NCBI GenBank assembly: GCA_001603415.1
Contig: LUYY01000043.1
Span: 1-17,608, forward strand
Length of the DNA stretch: 17,608 nt
Reading direction: 5' to 3'
Source of the DNA: Bacteroidales bacterium Bact_07
Lineage (GTDB): Bacteria; Bacteroidota; Bacteroidia; Bacteroidales; Tenuifilaceae
Part shown: one piece after another, positions 1 through 7,239 of the stretch
Layout of the letters: each line of letters opens with the position of its first letter
How positions within the stretch are numbered: the first letter of the stretch is position 1
Made by a program: the position numbers and the translations under genes
Notes under the pieces: generated by a model
Seen by the model: the letters and a program-made list of their open reading frames with translations, nothing else
Databases searched by the model: none
Told to the model about the DNA's origin: nothing

Positions 1-1
1 T

Positions 2-1000
2 GGTCGCACAGCCTTCTCGCTACCAGAGATTGCCGACATTGCCCGTCAAAACCACGAAATTTTCAAGGAACTCCATAAGGTTTCGGATATCGACTACCGC
101 CCCATCAACTATGTAACTTTTGCTCACGACGATAACATGCTAAAGGCACTGGAGGCATCAATGGCGTGGAGCGATGCATACATGGTTCAGCCTTCCGATT
201 TCCGCAAGGAAATATCACCCTTCATGAACGATATGCTAAGCACCTACAAAGCAGCACTCATAACCCGTGGGTGTTGGCAAGCTACACCGGGTAAGGTTGT
301 CGACCTTCTCCGTAAAATAGGCATTGAGCATGGTGGTACGGTTAAGGAGGATACCGAACTGCTAAGCGTTCACCGCAACGGAAACGGATTTGTCGCCCTA
401 GTGCGGGATCACAATAAAGAGTACATAGAGTACCATGCCGATAACTTTGTGAATGCCCTTGGCCCCGAGGGCGAAAAGTTTAGCCGTCAGCTGGGGATAT
501 TCACAGGCATTTACCCGGTTAAGCATCAGGCTTTCATTACCCGTCGTTTGCCATGGCTGGGCATAAACGGTAATCCGCTTGGAATGCTTATCGATAGGAG
601 GAACTACAAAGGCTTTGTGGCCGTTTACGGGCAGCAACTTGCTGAAACAGGACAAATTATTGGCTGTGCTTCTCCGGCAGTTGATCCACGCGAAGCCGAT
701 AAAAACCTCAAGATTAACTCGCAGGACTTCCTTGAGATTGCCTCGGAGATTTTCTCTAACTGGATACCCCAACTCAGTTCCGTTGGATTCCAGGCTGTTT
801 GGGCAGGTTACTATGTGGAACCCCGCATGTTTATCGATACCAGGCATGGTCTGTTCACCGGTCTACGCGGACAGGGCTTTATGTTGGGTATGGGGTTGGC
901 CAAGATGTATGTTGATGAGCTAATGGGCCGTCAGGTACCCGAGTACTTTAAACGCCTTAGCCTCGAGGGGGATGGTTTACCCGAAAAGGCATTCAAGTAA
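2..1000 (+). CDS. FAD-dependent oxidoreductase (DAO/glycine oxidase-like family), 5'-truncated
   Basis: The reading frame is already open at base 2 and runs to a TAA at 998-1000, so the gene starts left of the window; the first in-frame ATG (137) is probably internal. About 332 residues are visible. The N-terminal FAD-binding Rossmann motif is not in view. What is visible fits the later part of a DAO-type flavoprotein: a mixed alpha/beta substrate half, a segment with NALGPEGEKFSRQLG typical of the region joining the FAD domain to the substrate domain, and a C-terminal GLRGQGFMLGMGLAKMYVDEL resembling the last FAD-contacting loop and helix. Such enzymes oxidise amino acids or hydroxy acids using FAD; the substrate cannot be told. 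A hairpin terminator follows 31 bases after the stop, so this ends its transcription unit. The family call is moderately sure, the specific function unknown. Confidence 0.7.
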   Translation, partial: GRTAFSLPEIADIARQNHEIFKELHKVSDIDYRPINYVTFAHDDNMLKALEASMAWSDAYMVQPSDFRKEISPFMNDMLSTYKAALITRGCWQATPGKVVDLLRKIGIEHGGTVKEDTELLSVHRNGNGFVALVRDHNKEYIEYHADNFVNALGPEGEKFSRQLGIFTGIYPVKHQAFITRRLPWLGINGNPLGMLIDRRNYKGFVAVYGQQLAETGQIIGCASPAVDPREADKNLKINSQDFLEIASEIFSNWIPQLSSVGFQAVWAGYYVEPRMFIDTRHGLFTGLRGQGFMLGMGLAKMYVDELMGRQVPEYFKRLSLEGDGLPEKAFK

Positions 1001-1030
1001 AAACCAGTAAAAATCGATATGTTTGGGACT

Positions 1031-1063
1031 CCCCGTAGGCAATTGCTTGCGGGGATTTATTTT
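1031..1063 (+). terminator. Rho-independent terminator after the oxidoreductase gene
   Basis: A 24-base near-perfect inverted repeat at 1031-1054 (CCCCG arm against CGGGG, continuing inward through GGC/GC and AATT with two G:T pairs) is followed by ATTTATTTT. It lies 30 bases after the oxidoreductase stop and before the endonuclease promoter region. Confidence 0.75.
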
Positions 1064-1103
1064 GGCCTAGTGATAAAATGTTAATAAAATGGTAATCTAC
1101 ACC

Positions 1104-1136
1104 TTGAATTACATTAAAATATAAGCCTTACATTTA
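1104..1136 (+). promoter_or_regulatory. Candidate Bacteroidota-type promoter for the endonuclease
   Basis: TTG at 1104-1106 and TACATTTA at 1129-1136, which matches 7 of 8 positions of the TAnnTTTG -7 box, are 22 bases apart; the usual spacing is about 19-21. The endonuclease ATG is 27 bases downstream. This is a pattern match only. Confidence 0.4.
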
Positions 1137-1163
1137 CCGCACCAACCCCAAACACCAATAGCC

Positions 1164-2540
1164 ATGAAACTAAAAAACAAATTTGCAAGGTTTATGACAA
1201 TAACCTTAATGCTTTCGTTTTTTGTTGGATTTTCGGCATGTGAAAAAGACTTTCCAGCCAATCCAAAGAACAAAAATTTAGAAGTGGCAACGGCAATGCC
1301 ACAGGACACTTTTGATAAGGCAACCGGTTACTTACTCGAGAATTTTGAAAGTGGAAGTAAAACCTCATATGCCGGAGCAAGCGTAACCCTATCGACTGGT
1401 AGCTGGTACCTAAACGACGCTTTGCTTGGCACCTCAACCAGCGACAGTAAAAATGGCACCAAATCGGTTCGAATTGTTAATACCGGAAAAGTAACCATGC
1501 AGTTCGATAAAACAAATGGTGCATCAACCGTTGAGGTTTACCATGCCAAGTATGGCAGCGACGGAACCAGCACATGGGAGCTTTGGGTATCAACTAACAG
1601 TGGGAGCACATGGAGCAAAGTAGGTTCAACAGTAACCACATCATCAACCACACTAAGCAAAGCAACCTTTACTGTTAACCTAACGGGTAATGTTCGCTTC
1701 GAGATCAGAAAGGTGTCGGGTGGCTCATATCGTATTAACATCGATGATTTCAAAATTACCGACAACTCAACTGCACCCACCCGCGACGACAACATGGCGC
1801 TGGGCAACCCTTCGGGGGCGGTGGCCAGCACTGCATACCCCAACAACTACCTTATGGTTAAACCCCAGTATGCTCTATCATACAACAACAGCAAGTTGAC
1901 CTGCAACTGGGTATCGTGGCATTTGAGCAGTGCCTGGATAGGCTCAGCCCCAAGGCAGGATGATTTCCGTGCCGATAATACCCTACCTTCCAGTTGGGTG
2001 TGGGTTGGCGGGACCGACTATAGCGGATCAGGCTTCGATCGTGGTCACATGTGCCCCAGTGCCGATCGAACTGGTTCCACCACCGACAACTCCGCCACCT
2101 TCCTGATGACAAACATGGTTCCCCAAGCCCCCAACAACAACCAGATAACCTGGGCTAATCTTGAAAATTACTGCCGTTCACTAATTGATGCAGGCAATGA
2201 ACTATACATCATTTCTGGGCCATGGGGACAAGGTGGAACCGGGTCGGCTGGATATAAAACCACCATCTCCAGTAAAAACATTACCGTTCCTGCCTATGTT
2301 TGGAAAGTTATCGTTGTACTACCTGTTGGCTCGAACGATGCTTCGCGTATTACAACATCAACCCGTGTAATTGCGGTATGGATGCCCAACACGCAGACTG
2401 TAAACAGCCAACCCTGGGGTTACTATCGCACCACGGTTGATTACATTGAAAGTCAAACGGGATACGATTTCCTATCTAACGTATCATCATCAATCCAAAG
2501 CGTGATTGAATCGAAGGTCGATAACGGCCCAACTAACTAA
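1164..2540 (+). CDS. DNA/RNA non-specific endonuclease, secreted lipoprotein (NUC1/Serratia nuclease family)
   Basis: The 458-residue protein degrades DNA and RNA without sequence specificity by a metal-dependent His mechanism. It starts with a lipoprotein signal peptide: basic N-terminus, hydrophobic stretch around residues 11-23, then a lipobox ending FSAC with Cys26. After the Cys comes EKD, resembling the acidic/Lys surface-export signal of Bacteroidota lipoproteins. Residues about 56-200 are Ser/Thr/Gly-rich and beta-rich, looking like a carbohydrate-binding or adhesion-type domain. The nuclease domain fills the C-terminal half: DRGH at 292-295 with catalytic His295, the metal-binding Asn at about 326 in NNNQ, and Glu334 four residues after Trp330, matching the Serratia nuclease layout. 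It probably sits on the cell surface and serves nutrient scavenging or removal of extracellular DNA. It has its own likely promoter and a shared bidirectional terminator. The family is firm; the role of the N-terminal domain is inferred. Confidence 0.92.
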   Translation: MKLKNKFARFMTITLMLSFFVGFSACEKDFPANPKNKNLEVATAMPQDTFDKATGYLLENFESGSKTSYAGASVTLSTGSWYLNDALLGTSTSDSKNGTKSVRIVNTGKVTMQFDKTNGASTVEVYHAKYGSDGTSTWELWVSTNSGSTWSKVGSTVTTSSTTLSKATFTVNLTGNVRFEIRKVSGGSYRINIDDFKITDNSTAPTRDDNMALGNPSGAVASTAYPNNYLMVKPQYALSYNNSKLTCNWVSWHLSSAWIGSAPRQDDFRADNTLPSSWVWVGGTDYSGSGFDRGHMCPSADRTGSTTDNSATFLMTNMVPQAPNNNQITWANLENYCRSLIDAGNELYIISGPWGQGGTGSAGYKTTISSKNITVPAYVWKVIVVLPVGSNDASRITTSTRVIAVWMPNTQTVNSQPWGYYRTTVDYIESQTGYDFLSNVSSSIQSVIESKVDNGPTN

Positions 2541-2556
2541 TAAGTAATAGCCATAA

Positions 2557-2586
2557 AAAAGGGTCGCAAGTAATTGCGACCCTTTT
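2557..2586. terminator. Bidirectional terminator between convergent genes
   Basis: A perfect 13-bp stem (AAAAGGGTCGCAA pairing with its complement at 2574-2586) closes a 4-base GTAA loop. The A-run on the left and T-run on the right make it work in both directions, serving the endonuclease (+, stop at 2540) and the nitroreductase (-, stop at 2607). Confidence 0.9.
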
Positions 2587-2606
2587 GGCTTTAAAGTCTA
2601 TTTCTT

Positions 2607-3362
2607 CTATTCCGTTCTATCGTTATTCATGAATCCTTGCATCTCCAAAACCTTAAGCAGATTCTTTGAGAACGCAACATTATCCTTTAGGGTATAGCGT
2701 TTATCGGTAAAAATTTGAGCTAGTGTTTCCTTCTGGTTCTCTTCCAGCAAGCGTTTAGTTAATGGTAGTGATTCCTTATGCTGGTATATCTGGTCGATAT
2801 CGCCCTCAGAGTAATCCTGGTAAACATCGTAATGCACAACACCTGCAAGCGGTAGCCTATCGGTTAAGTCGGGGTGCTCATCGGGGTATCCCATTACCAC
2901 TGTTGTTACAGGCACAACACCTTTGGGTAGCTTCAGCACCTCGATAATCTTATCGGCAGTATAGGTTGTAGTTCCAAGGTAACATATTCCCAGCCCCTTC
3001 TCTTCTGCAGCAATGCATACGTTTTGGGCAACCAAAAGGGCATCAATTGCAGCGGTAAAGAACGACAAAAAGTTATCGTACCCCGGGTTGGCCTTACGCT
3101 GCAGGCACCACTTGTTAAAGCGATTGAAATCGGCGCAAAAGGTGAGCACCACTGGTGCCTGCATTACCATCTGCTGGTTAAAGTGTAAAGGTAAAAGTTG
3201 CCGTTTAACCTCCTCATCGCGGGTAACAATAATGCTGTAAACCTGCATGTTGCCAGTTGTTGAAGCGCGGGTTCCGGCAGTTAAAATCTCTTGAAGTAGA
3301 GAATCGTCAATGGGATCGCTCTTGTACTTTCGAATTGAACGATGCGATAGCAATGCTTTCAT
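2607..3362 (-). CDS. NfsA-like FMN-dependent NADPH nitroreductase / flavin reductase
   Basis: The 251-residue protein belongs to the nitroreductase superfamily, whose members bind FMN as dimers and reduce nitro compounds, quinones or flavins with NAD(P)H. The N-terminal HRSIRKY at residues 7-13 is the usual FMN-phosphate-contacting motif. It is followed by the TRASTTGNMQ segment (about 31-40) where the family binds the flavin ring. The middle EEKGLGICYLGTT and GVVPVTTVVMGYP segments match the NfsA/FRP subgroup more than the NfsB type. The C-terminal ~70 residues are charged and helical, as in NfsA-like proteins. Length is normal. It stands alone, convergent with the endonuclease, with the terminator of the preceding glycosyltransferase gene in its upstream region. 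A TTTATTTG (3393-3386 on the minus strand) is one mismatch from the -7 box and could start its transcript. The physiological substrate is unknown. Confidence 0.88.
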   Translation of the reverse strand: MKALLSHRSIRKYKSDPIDDSLLQEILTAGTRASTTGNMQVYSIIVTRDEEVKRQLLPLHFNQQMVMQAPVVLTFCADFNRFNKWCLQRKANPGYDNFLSFFTAAIDALLVAQNVCIAAEEKGLGICYLGTTTYTADKIIEVLKLPKGVVPVTTVVMGYPDEHPDLTDRLPLAGVVHYDVYQDYSEGDIDQIYQHKESLPLTKRLLEENQKETLAQIFTDKRYTLKDNVAFSKNLLKVLEMQGFMNNDRTE

Positions 3363-3396
3363 CTCATTCTTGATTTATCAACTTACAAATAAAATA

Positions 3397-3421
3397 AAAT
3401 AGCACTACGGGAGTGCTATTT
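3397..3421 (-). terminator. Terminator of the DUF4199-glycosyltransferase unit
   Basis: A perfect 10-bp stem (AAATAGCACT, complement at 3412-3421) closes a 5-base loop. On the minus strand it is followed by a T-rich TTTATTTTATTTG. It lies 33 bases after the glycosyltransferase stop and 35 bases before the nitroreductase start, so it separates the two units or may attenuate read-through. Confidence 0.75.
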
Positions 3422-3454
3422 AAAGTTATGTTATTGAACAACTTTTGAGTGTAT

Positions 3455-4408
3455 TTACCCTAACTCCTTCTCTATCAGATAGGAATTCCTGTCGGAAGAG
3501 CTACGCGAAACCAGCTCACCAATAAACCCAGCAGTGAAGAGCTGCACACCAATTACTGCTACCACAAGGGCAATATAGAAAAGGGGCTGATCGGTTACCG
3601 GGCGATACTTTAAATGATGAAACTGAGCCCAAAGTTTACCAGCCACAAGCCATGCGGCTATTATACCCCCAGTAAGGAACATCAGGGTGCCCAGTGTTCC
3701 AAAGAAGTGCATGGGTTTTTTCCCGAACTTTGACACAAATATTACCGACATCAAATCGAGGAAACCATTGATAAAGCGTGTCCAGCCAAACTTCGACGTA
3801 CCGTACTTACGCTCACGGTGCTGCACAACCTTTTCGCCAATCTTCCGAAACCCTGCCTGTTTGGCTAAAACAGGGATGTAGCGGTGCATTTCGCCGTAAA
3901 CCTCAACACTTTTAACCACAGTGCTGCGGTAAGCCTTTAAGCCGCAATTCATGTCGTGTAGCTTTATCCCGCTTACCATCCTCACGGTGGCATTGTACAG
4001 TTTACTTGGAATACGCTTGGTGAGCAGCGGATCGTAGCGTTTTTTCTTCCACCCCGACACTAAATCGTAGCCTTGTTCCTTGACCATACGGTAAAGCTCA
4101 GGAATTTCATCGGGGCTATCCTGTAGGTCAGCGTCCATGGTAAACACCACATCGCCTTGAGCGGCTGTAAAGCCAACCTGCAGGGCAGCCGATTTACCGT
4201 AGTTCCTACGGAACTTGATTGCCCGTAATGTTGAGTATTGGTTTCGGAGCTGCTCAATTACCGCCCAGCTGCTATCGGTACTGCCATCGTCAATCATAAT
4301 CACCTCATAGGAAAGACCATTGGCATCCATAACACGGGCAATCCACTCCATGAGTTCAGGTAACGACTCTTCCTCGTTATAAAGAGGAACTACGACAGAA
4401 ATATCCAT
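3455..4408 (-). CDS. Family 2 glycosyltransferase with two C-terminal membrane helices (polyisoprenyl-phosphate sugar transferase type)
   Basis: A 317-residue GT-A fold enzyme. From the ATG at 4408 it opens MDISVVVPLYNEEES, the standard start of the family. A longer frame would need a TTG at 4426 that lies inside the upstream gene, so I chose the ATG. DDGS at 40-43 contacts the nucleotide, DAD at 92-94 is the metal-binding DxD, and LQDSPDEIPEL follows as in DPM1/GtrB/ArnC relatives. Two hydrophobic helices near the C-terminus (FFGTLGTLMFLTGGIIAAWL and the stretch beginning LFYIALVVAVIG) anchor it in the inner membrane. Family members transfer sugars such as glucose, mannose or aminoarabinose to undecaprenyl or dolichyl phosphate for envelope glycan decoration; the sugar cannot be read from sequence. 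It starts 10 bases after the DUF4199 stop, indicating an operon. Confidence 0.88.
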   Translation of the reverse strand: MDISVVVPLYNEEESLPELMEWIARVMDANGLSYEVIMIDDGSTDSSWAVIEQLRNQYSTLRAIKFRRNYGKSAALQVGFTAAQGDVVFTMDADLQDSPDEIPELYRMVKEQGYDLVSGWKKKRYDPLLTKRIPSKLYNATVRMVSGIKLHDMNCGLKAYRSTVVKSVEVYGEMHRYIPVLAKQAGFRKIGEKVVQHRERKYGTSKFGWTRFINGFLDLMSVIFVSKFGKKPMHFFGTLGTLMFLTGGIIAAWLVAGKLWAQFHHLKYRPVTDQPLFYIALVVAVIGVQLFTAGFIGELVSRSSSDRNSYLIEKELG

Positions 4409-4418
4409 ACAAAAAAAG

Positions 4419-4961
4419 TTATTCAATTACCTCGTTACTCTCAAAAGGCGATTTTTCCTTTTTAAGAAAGATTGAGGTAATCAGCGAAAAGATAAAGCCC
4501 ATCACAACCATCCCAAACAAAGCAGAGACTGAAATAATTAATGGCGACATAAACTTCTTCTGCATCTCAATAGCTGCTTCAATCTGATCGTCACTCATTC
4601 CCCTTTTAACAAGTTCTTCCTCGGTTAAGGCTAATATTTTACCAATGTAATCGGGATCAATAACAGTAGTTAAAAGGAAAGTGAAAACAGCCACAATAAT
4701 CCCAGCAAAAAGCGAAATCAAAACACCAAAACCTAAGGCATTACCGTATGATATTGCACCACTAAGCACCTCATCGCGGTACTTCATGGTACCCCAAATA
4801 ATGATGCCTATCATAATGGCGTAGTTTATAAAACTTACCCAGGTAGGAGCTTTAACAGCTCCGGCCAGATAGGTTATCAAGCTTAAAATTACGAGTGCTA
4901 CTCCCATTATGAGCCCGTAGTTCATTGCATGCTTAAACAAAAGATTTTTTTGATTTTCCAT
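4419..4961 (-). CDS. DUF4199 family integral membrane protein
   Basis: The 180-residue protein has four predicted membrane helices, at roughly residues 13-33, 42-58, 74-103 and 139-166. Helices three and four are separated by a charged, Glu/Lys-rich stretch (about 108-138). The N-terminal KHAMNYGLIMG and the middle SGAISYGNALGFGVLISLF are typical of DUF4199, a family I know almost only from Bacteroidota and with no established function. It is the first gene of a minus-strand pair, with the glycosyltransferase 10 bases downstream. That pairing is common in this phylum as I recall it and hints at an envelope role. It has a -7 box 25 bases upstream and diverges from the SRP RNA gene. Confidence 0.85.
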   Translation of the reverse strand: MENQKNLLFKHAMNYGLIMGVALVILSLITYLAGAVKAPTWVSFINYAIMIGIIIWGTMKYRDEVLSGAISYGNALGFGVLISLFAGIIVAVFTFLLTTVIDPDYIGKILALTEEELVKRGMSDDQIEAAIEMQKKFMSPLIISVSALFGMVVMGFIFSLITSIFLKKEKSPFESNEVIE

Positions 4962-4985
4962 GTTAGTATAGGTTTAGTTTCAATG

Positions 4986-4993
4986 CAAATATA
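4986..4993 (-). promoter_or_regulatory. -7 box for the DUF4199-glycosyltransferase unit
   Basis: On the minus strand this reads TATATTTG, a full match to TAnnTTTG, 24 bases before the DUF4199 start codon. No clear TTG -33 element is seen at the expected distance. Confidence 0.55.
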
Positions 4994-5045
4994 TGCAAAA
5001 TGCTAAAAAAAGTTAGAATGCAGCCAACTAAATGTAAAGTTTAGC

Positions 5046-5053
5046 TATCTTTG
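5046..5053 (+). promoter_or_regulatory. -7 box for the SRP RNA gene
   Basis: TATCTTTG is a full match to TAnnTTTG and ends 4 bases before the first G of the SRP RNA terminal stem (5058), so it predicts a transcript start at almost exactly the RNA 5' end. Confidence 0.65.
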
Positions 5054-5056
5054 CAA

Positions 5057-5164
5057 CGGGTAAGTCTTATACGACCAGCTCCTGCTGAACCCCCCCAGGA
5101 CCGGAAGGTAGCAAGGGTAAGCGGTTGTAGCGGTGCGATATAAGTAGCTTACCCACTTTTTTTT
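5057..5164 (+). ncRNA. ffs: Small bacterial signal recognition particle RNA (4.5S-type)
   Basis: This RNA pairs with Ffh to form the SRP that sends nascent membrane proteins to FtsY and the Sec translocon. The diagnostic apical part is visible: ACCGGAAGGTAGCA around 5100-5113 with the GGAA tetraloop at 5103-5106 and the internal-loop AGGTAGCA bases that bind the Ffh M domain. The ends close as a hairpin, GGGTAAG at 5058-5064 with CTTACCC at 5148-5154, giving an RNA of about 100 bases without an Alu domain. Eight T residues (5157-5164) directly after the stem act as the terminator. A perfect -7 box lies just upstream. The exact ends are estimated from the stem. Confidence 0.93.
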
Positions 5165-5181
5165 ATCCCCTTTTTTAAGCT

Positions 5182-5189
5182 TACCTTTG
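5182..5189 (+). promoter_or_regulatory. -7 box for truA
   Basis: TACCTTTG fully matches TAnnTTTG, 25 bases before the truA ATG and downstream of the SRP RNA terminator, so truA probably has its own promoter. Confidence 0.55.
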
Positions 5190-5214
5190 CTAAAACTTCA
5201 AAGTAAAACAGCCA

Positions 5215-6000
5215 ATGCCTCGATTTAAATTAACCATTGAGTACGACGGTTCAAGGTACCGCGGATGGCAGTTCCAGCGCGAAGCAGCCACAATAATGGG
5301 CAAATTAATGGATGCCGTTAAGGAAGTTTACAAGATTAGCGATTACGAGCTATACGGTGCAGGCCGTACCGATGCCGGAGTGCATGCTCTTGGCCAGGTT
5401 GCCCACCTCGATATCGACTCAGCTATGCCTCCTTACATCGCCATGGAAAGGCTCAACGAGGTTTTACCTTCATCAATCAATATCCTCGAAATGGTTAAGG
5501 TTAGCCCCCGTTTCCATGCTCGCTACGATGCCAAGCATCGCAGCTACGTGTACCACATATCGCGCAGGCGTACCGCCTTTGGCAAAGACTATAGCTGGTG
5601 GGTAAAAGAGCCACTAAATGTTGCGGCCATGGCCGATGTAACCCACCACTTTGTTGGAATGAAGGACTACAAATCGTTTGGAGCACCCGAAAAGGAAGGC
5701 GAATCGACCCTTGTAAAGATTGATCACCTAAAAATCTTTGAGGTTGACGATTCAATCCTAATCCATATTATTGGTTCACACTTCCTTTGGAAACAGGTTC
5801 GCCGCATGGTTGGCACTTTGGCCCAAGTGGGTATGGGTAAACTCACCGAAAATGATATAGACATGTTTTTCAGGGAGTACTCCACGCTACCGGCTAAATT
5901 TACCGCACCCCCATCGGGTTTATACCTGGAACGCATCTACTATGCAGGTGATGCTCTGAACGAGGAACCCTCATGGTTAATCAACATTCACAAGCATTAA
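5215..6000 (+). CDS. truA: tRNA pseudouridine(38-40) synthase TruA
   Basis: TruA converts uridines 38, 39 and 40 in the anticodon stem-loop of many tRNAs to pseudouridine. The 261-residue length fits the family. The catalytic motif GAGRTDAGVHA spans residues 48-58, with Asp53 as the nucleophile. The N-terminal strand with EYDGSRYRGWQFQ (9-21) and the C-terminal FLWKQVRRMVGTL are both typical; the latter contains the conserved Arg segment of the second half. The ATG at 5215 begins the expected MPRFKLTIEYDG. The gene has its own likely promoter and is separated from tgt, another anticodon-region tRNA modification gene, by 99 bases with a new promoter. Nothing unusual is seen. Confidence 0.96.
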   Translation: MPRFKLTIEYDGSRYRGWQFQREAATIMGKLMDAVKEVYKISDYELYGAGRTDAGVHALGQVAHLDIDSAMPPYIAMERLNEVLPSSINILEMVKVSPRFHARYDAKHRSYVYHISRRRTAFGKDYSWWVKEPLNVAAMADVTHHFVGMKDYKSFGAPEKEGESTLVKIDHLKIFEVDDSILIHIIGSHFLWKQVRRMVGTLAQVGMGKLTENDIDMFFREYSTLPAKFTAPPSGLYLERIYYAGDALNEEPSWLINIHKH

Positions 6001-6072
6001 ACCACCATTGAAAAACCAATGGTTAAACCGTTAACAAATCAAAATAAAGCCTTAACCTGTTAGTATTTAGGT

Positions 6073-6080
6073 TATATTTG
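6073..6080 (+). promoter_or_regulatory. -7 box for tgt-lpt unit
   Basis: TATATTTG is a full TAnnTTTG match 19 bases before the tgt ATG. The 5' untranslated leader would be very short. Confidence 0.6.
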
Positions 6081-6099
6081 TGCGGATTTATTAAAGCAG

Positions 6100-7230
6100 A
6101 TGGATTTCAAGTTACTTACAACCGACACACAAACCTCGGCACGTGCAGGTATTATAACTACCGATCACGGACAAATTGAAACCCCAATCTTTATGCCAGT
6201 GGGCACAGTGGGCAGCGTAAAGGGCGTTTCGCACAGGGAGTTGGAAAACGATATTAACGCCCAAATCATTTTGGGCAATACATACCATCTTTACCTACGT
6301 CCCGGACTTGATGTACTTCAACAGGCCGGTGGATTACACAAATTCTCGAGTTGGGATCGACCCATACTCACCGATAGTGGCGGTTATCAGGTTTTCTCGC
6401 TGGCCGACATGCGAAAGCTCACCGCCCAGGGCGCATCGTTCCGCTCACATATCGATGGTTCTCCACACCTGTTTACCCCTGAGAATGTAATGGATATTCA
6501 GCGTATTATTGGCGCCGATATTGTAATGGCATTCGACGAATGCCCACCGGGCGATGCCGATTACGAGTACGCCCGTAAATCGCTCGACCTAACCGAGAAG
6601 TGGCTTGAACGCTGCGTGCAGCGGTTCGATACCACTGAACCGCTTTACGGCCACAGCCAAACACTATTCCCCATTGTTCAGGGTTGCGTTTACCCCGACC
6701 TCCGGAAACGCGCTGCCGAAAATGTACAGAAGTACAACCGCGATGGCTACGCCATTGGTGGCCTTTCGGTTGGCGAGCCCGCCGAGGTAATGTACCAAAT
6801 GGTTGAGGTGGTAAACAGCATCCTTCCCCAAAACAAGCCCCGCTACCTGATGGGAGTGGGAACACCCGAGAACATCCTGGAATCCATAGCCCTTGGCATT
6901 GACATGTTCGACTGCGTTATGCCTACCCGTAATGGCCGAAACGGGATGCTTTTCACATCGGAGGGTATAGTAAACATCCGGAATAAGAAATGGCAAGCCG
7001 ACTTCTCTCCTATCGATCCATTTGGCCCAACTTTTGTTGATAGTAGATACTCAAAAGCTTATCTTCGCCATCTGTTTATTGCAGGTGAGATGTTGGGACC
7101 ACAAATTGCCAGCATTCACAACCTGGGTTTTTACTTATGGCTTGTAAGGGAGGCTCGTAAACACATTGTTGAGGGCGATTTTCTGCAATGGAAAAACGCT
7201 ATGGTTAAAAAAGTGTCGAAACGTCTATAA
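6100..7230 (+). CDS. tgt: tRNA-guanine transglycosylase (preQ1-exchanging Tgt)
   Basis: Tgt swaps guanine 34 of GUN-anticodon tRNAs for preQ1 on the way to queuosine. The 376-residue protein has the general-base Asp92 in LTDSGGYQVFS, the nucleophile Asp271 in MFDCVMPTRNGRNG, and GGLSVGEP with the Val that marks bacterial preQ1-using enzymes. At the usual zinc site (CxCxxC plus His about 26 residues on), the three Cys positions are Gly309, Thr311 and Asp314. The His survives at 340 (SIHNL), and the surrounding YSKAYLRHLF is well conserved. The protein is otherwise full length, so this looks like a zinc-free variant rather than decay. I recall that Bacteroidota Tgt proteins often lack these Cys but could not check. 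The stop is 9 bases before the lptG-like gene, so the two are co-transcribed. Confidence 0.95.
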   Translation: MDFKLLTTDTQTSARAGIITTDHGQIETPIFMPVGTVGSVKGVSHRELENDINAQIILGNTYHLYLRPGLDVLQQAGGLHKFSSWDRPILTDSGGYQVFSLADMRKLTAQGASFRSHIDGSPHLFTPENVMDIQRIIGADIVMAFDECPPGDADYEYARKSLDLTEKWLERCVQRFDTTEPLYGHSQTLFPIVQGCVYPDLRKRAAENVQKYNRDGYAIGGLSVGEPAEVMYQMVEVVNSILPQNKPRYLMGVGTPENILESIALGIDMFDCVMPTRNGRNGMLFTSEGIVNIRNKKWQADFSPIDPFGPTFVDSRYSKAYLRHLFIAGEMLGPQIASIHNLGFYLWLVREARKHIVEGDFLQWKNAMVKKVSKRL

Positions 7231-7239
7231 AACACCACT

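Noticed and set aside
398..847. 149-residue minus-strand frame inside the oxidoreductase gene
   Set aside because: Antisense shadow of a clear coding region, with no recognisable domain; the same holds for the frames opposite tgt, the carboxyltransferase, hsdR and hsdM.
137..1000. Complete oxidoreductase starting at ATG 137
   Set aside because: The frame is open without a stop to base 2 with protein-like sequence and the FAD-binding N-terminus is missing, so the gene is truncated by the window edge.
4409..4426. Longer glycosyltransferase starting at a TTG at 4426
   Set aside because: It would overlap the DUF4199 gene and add MNNFFC, while the ATG at 4408 gives the canonical MDISVVVPLYNE start.
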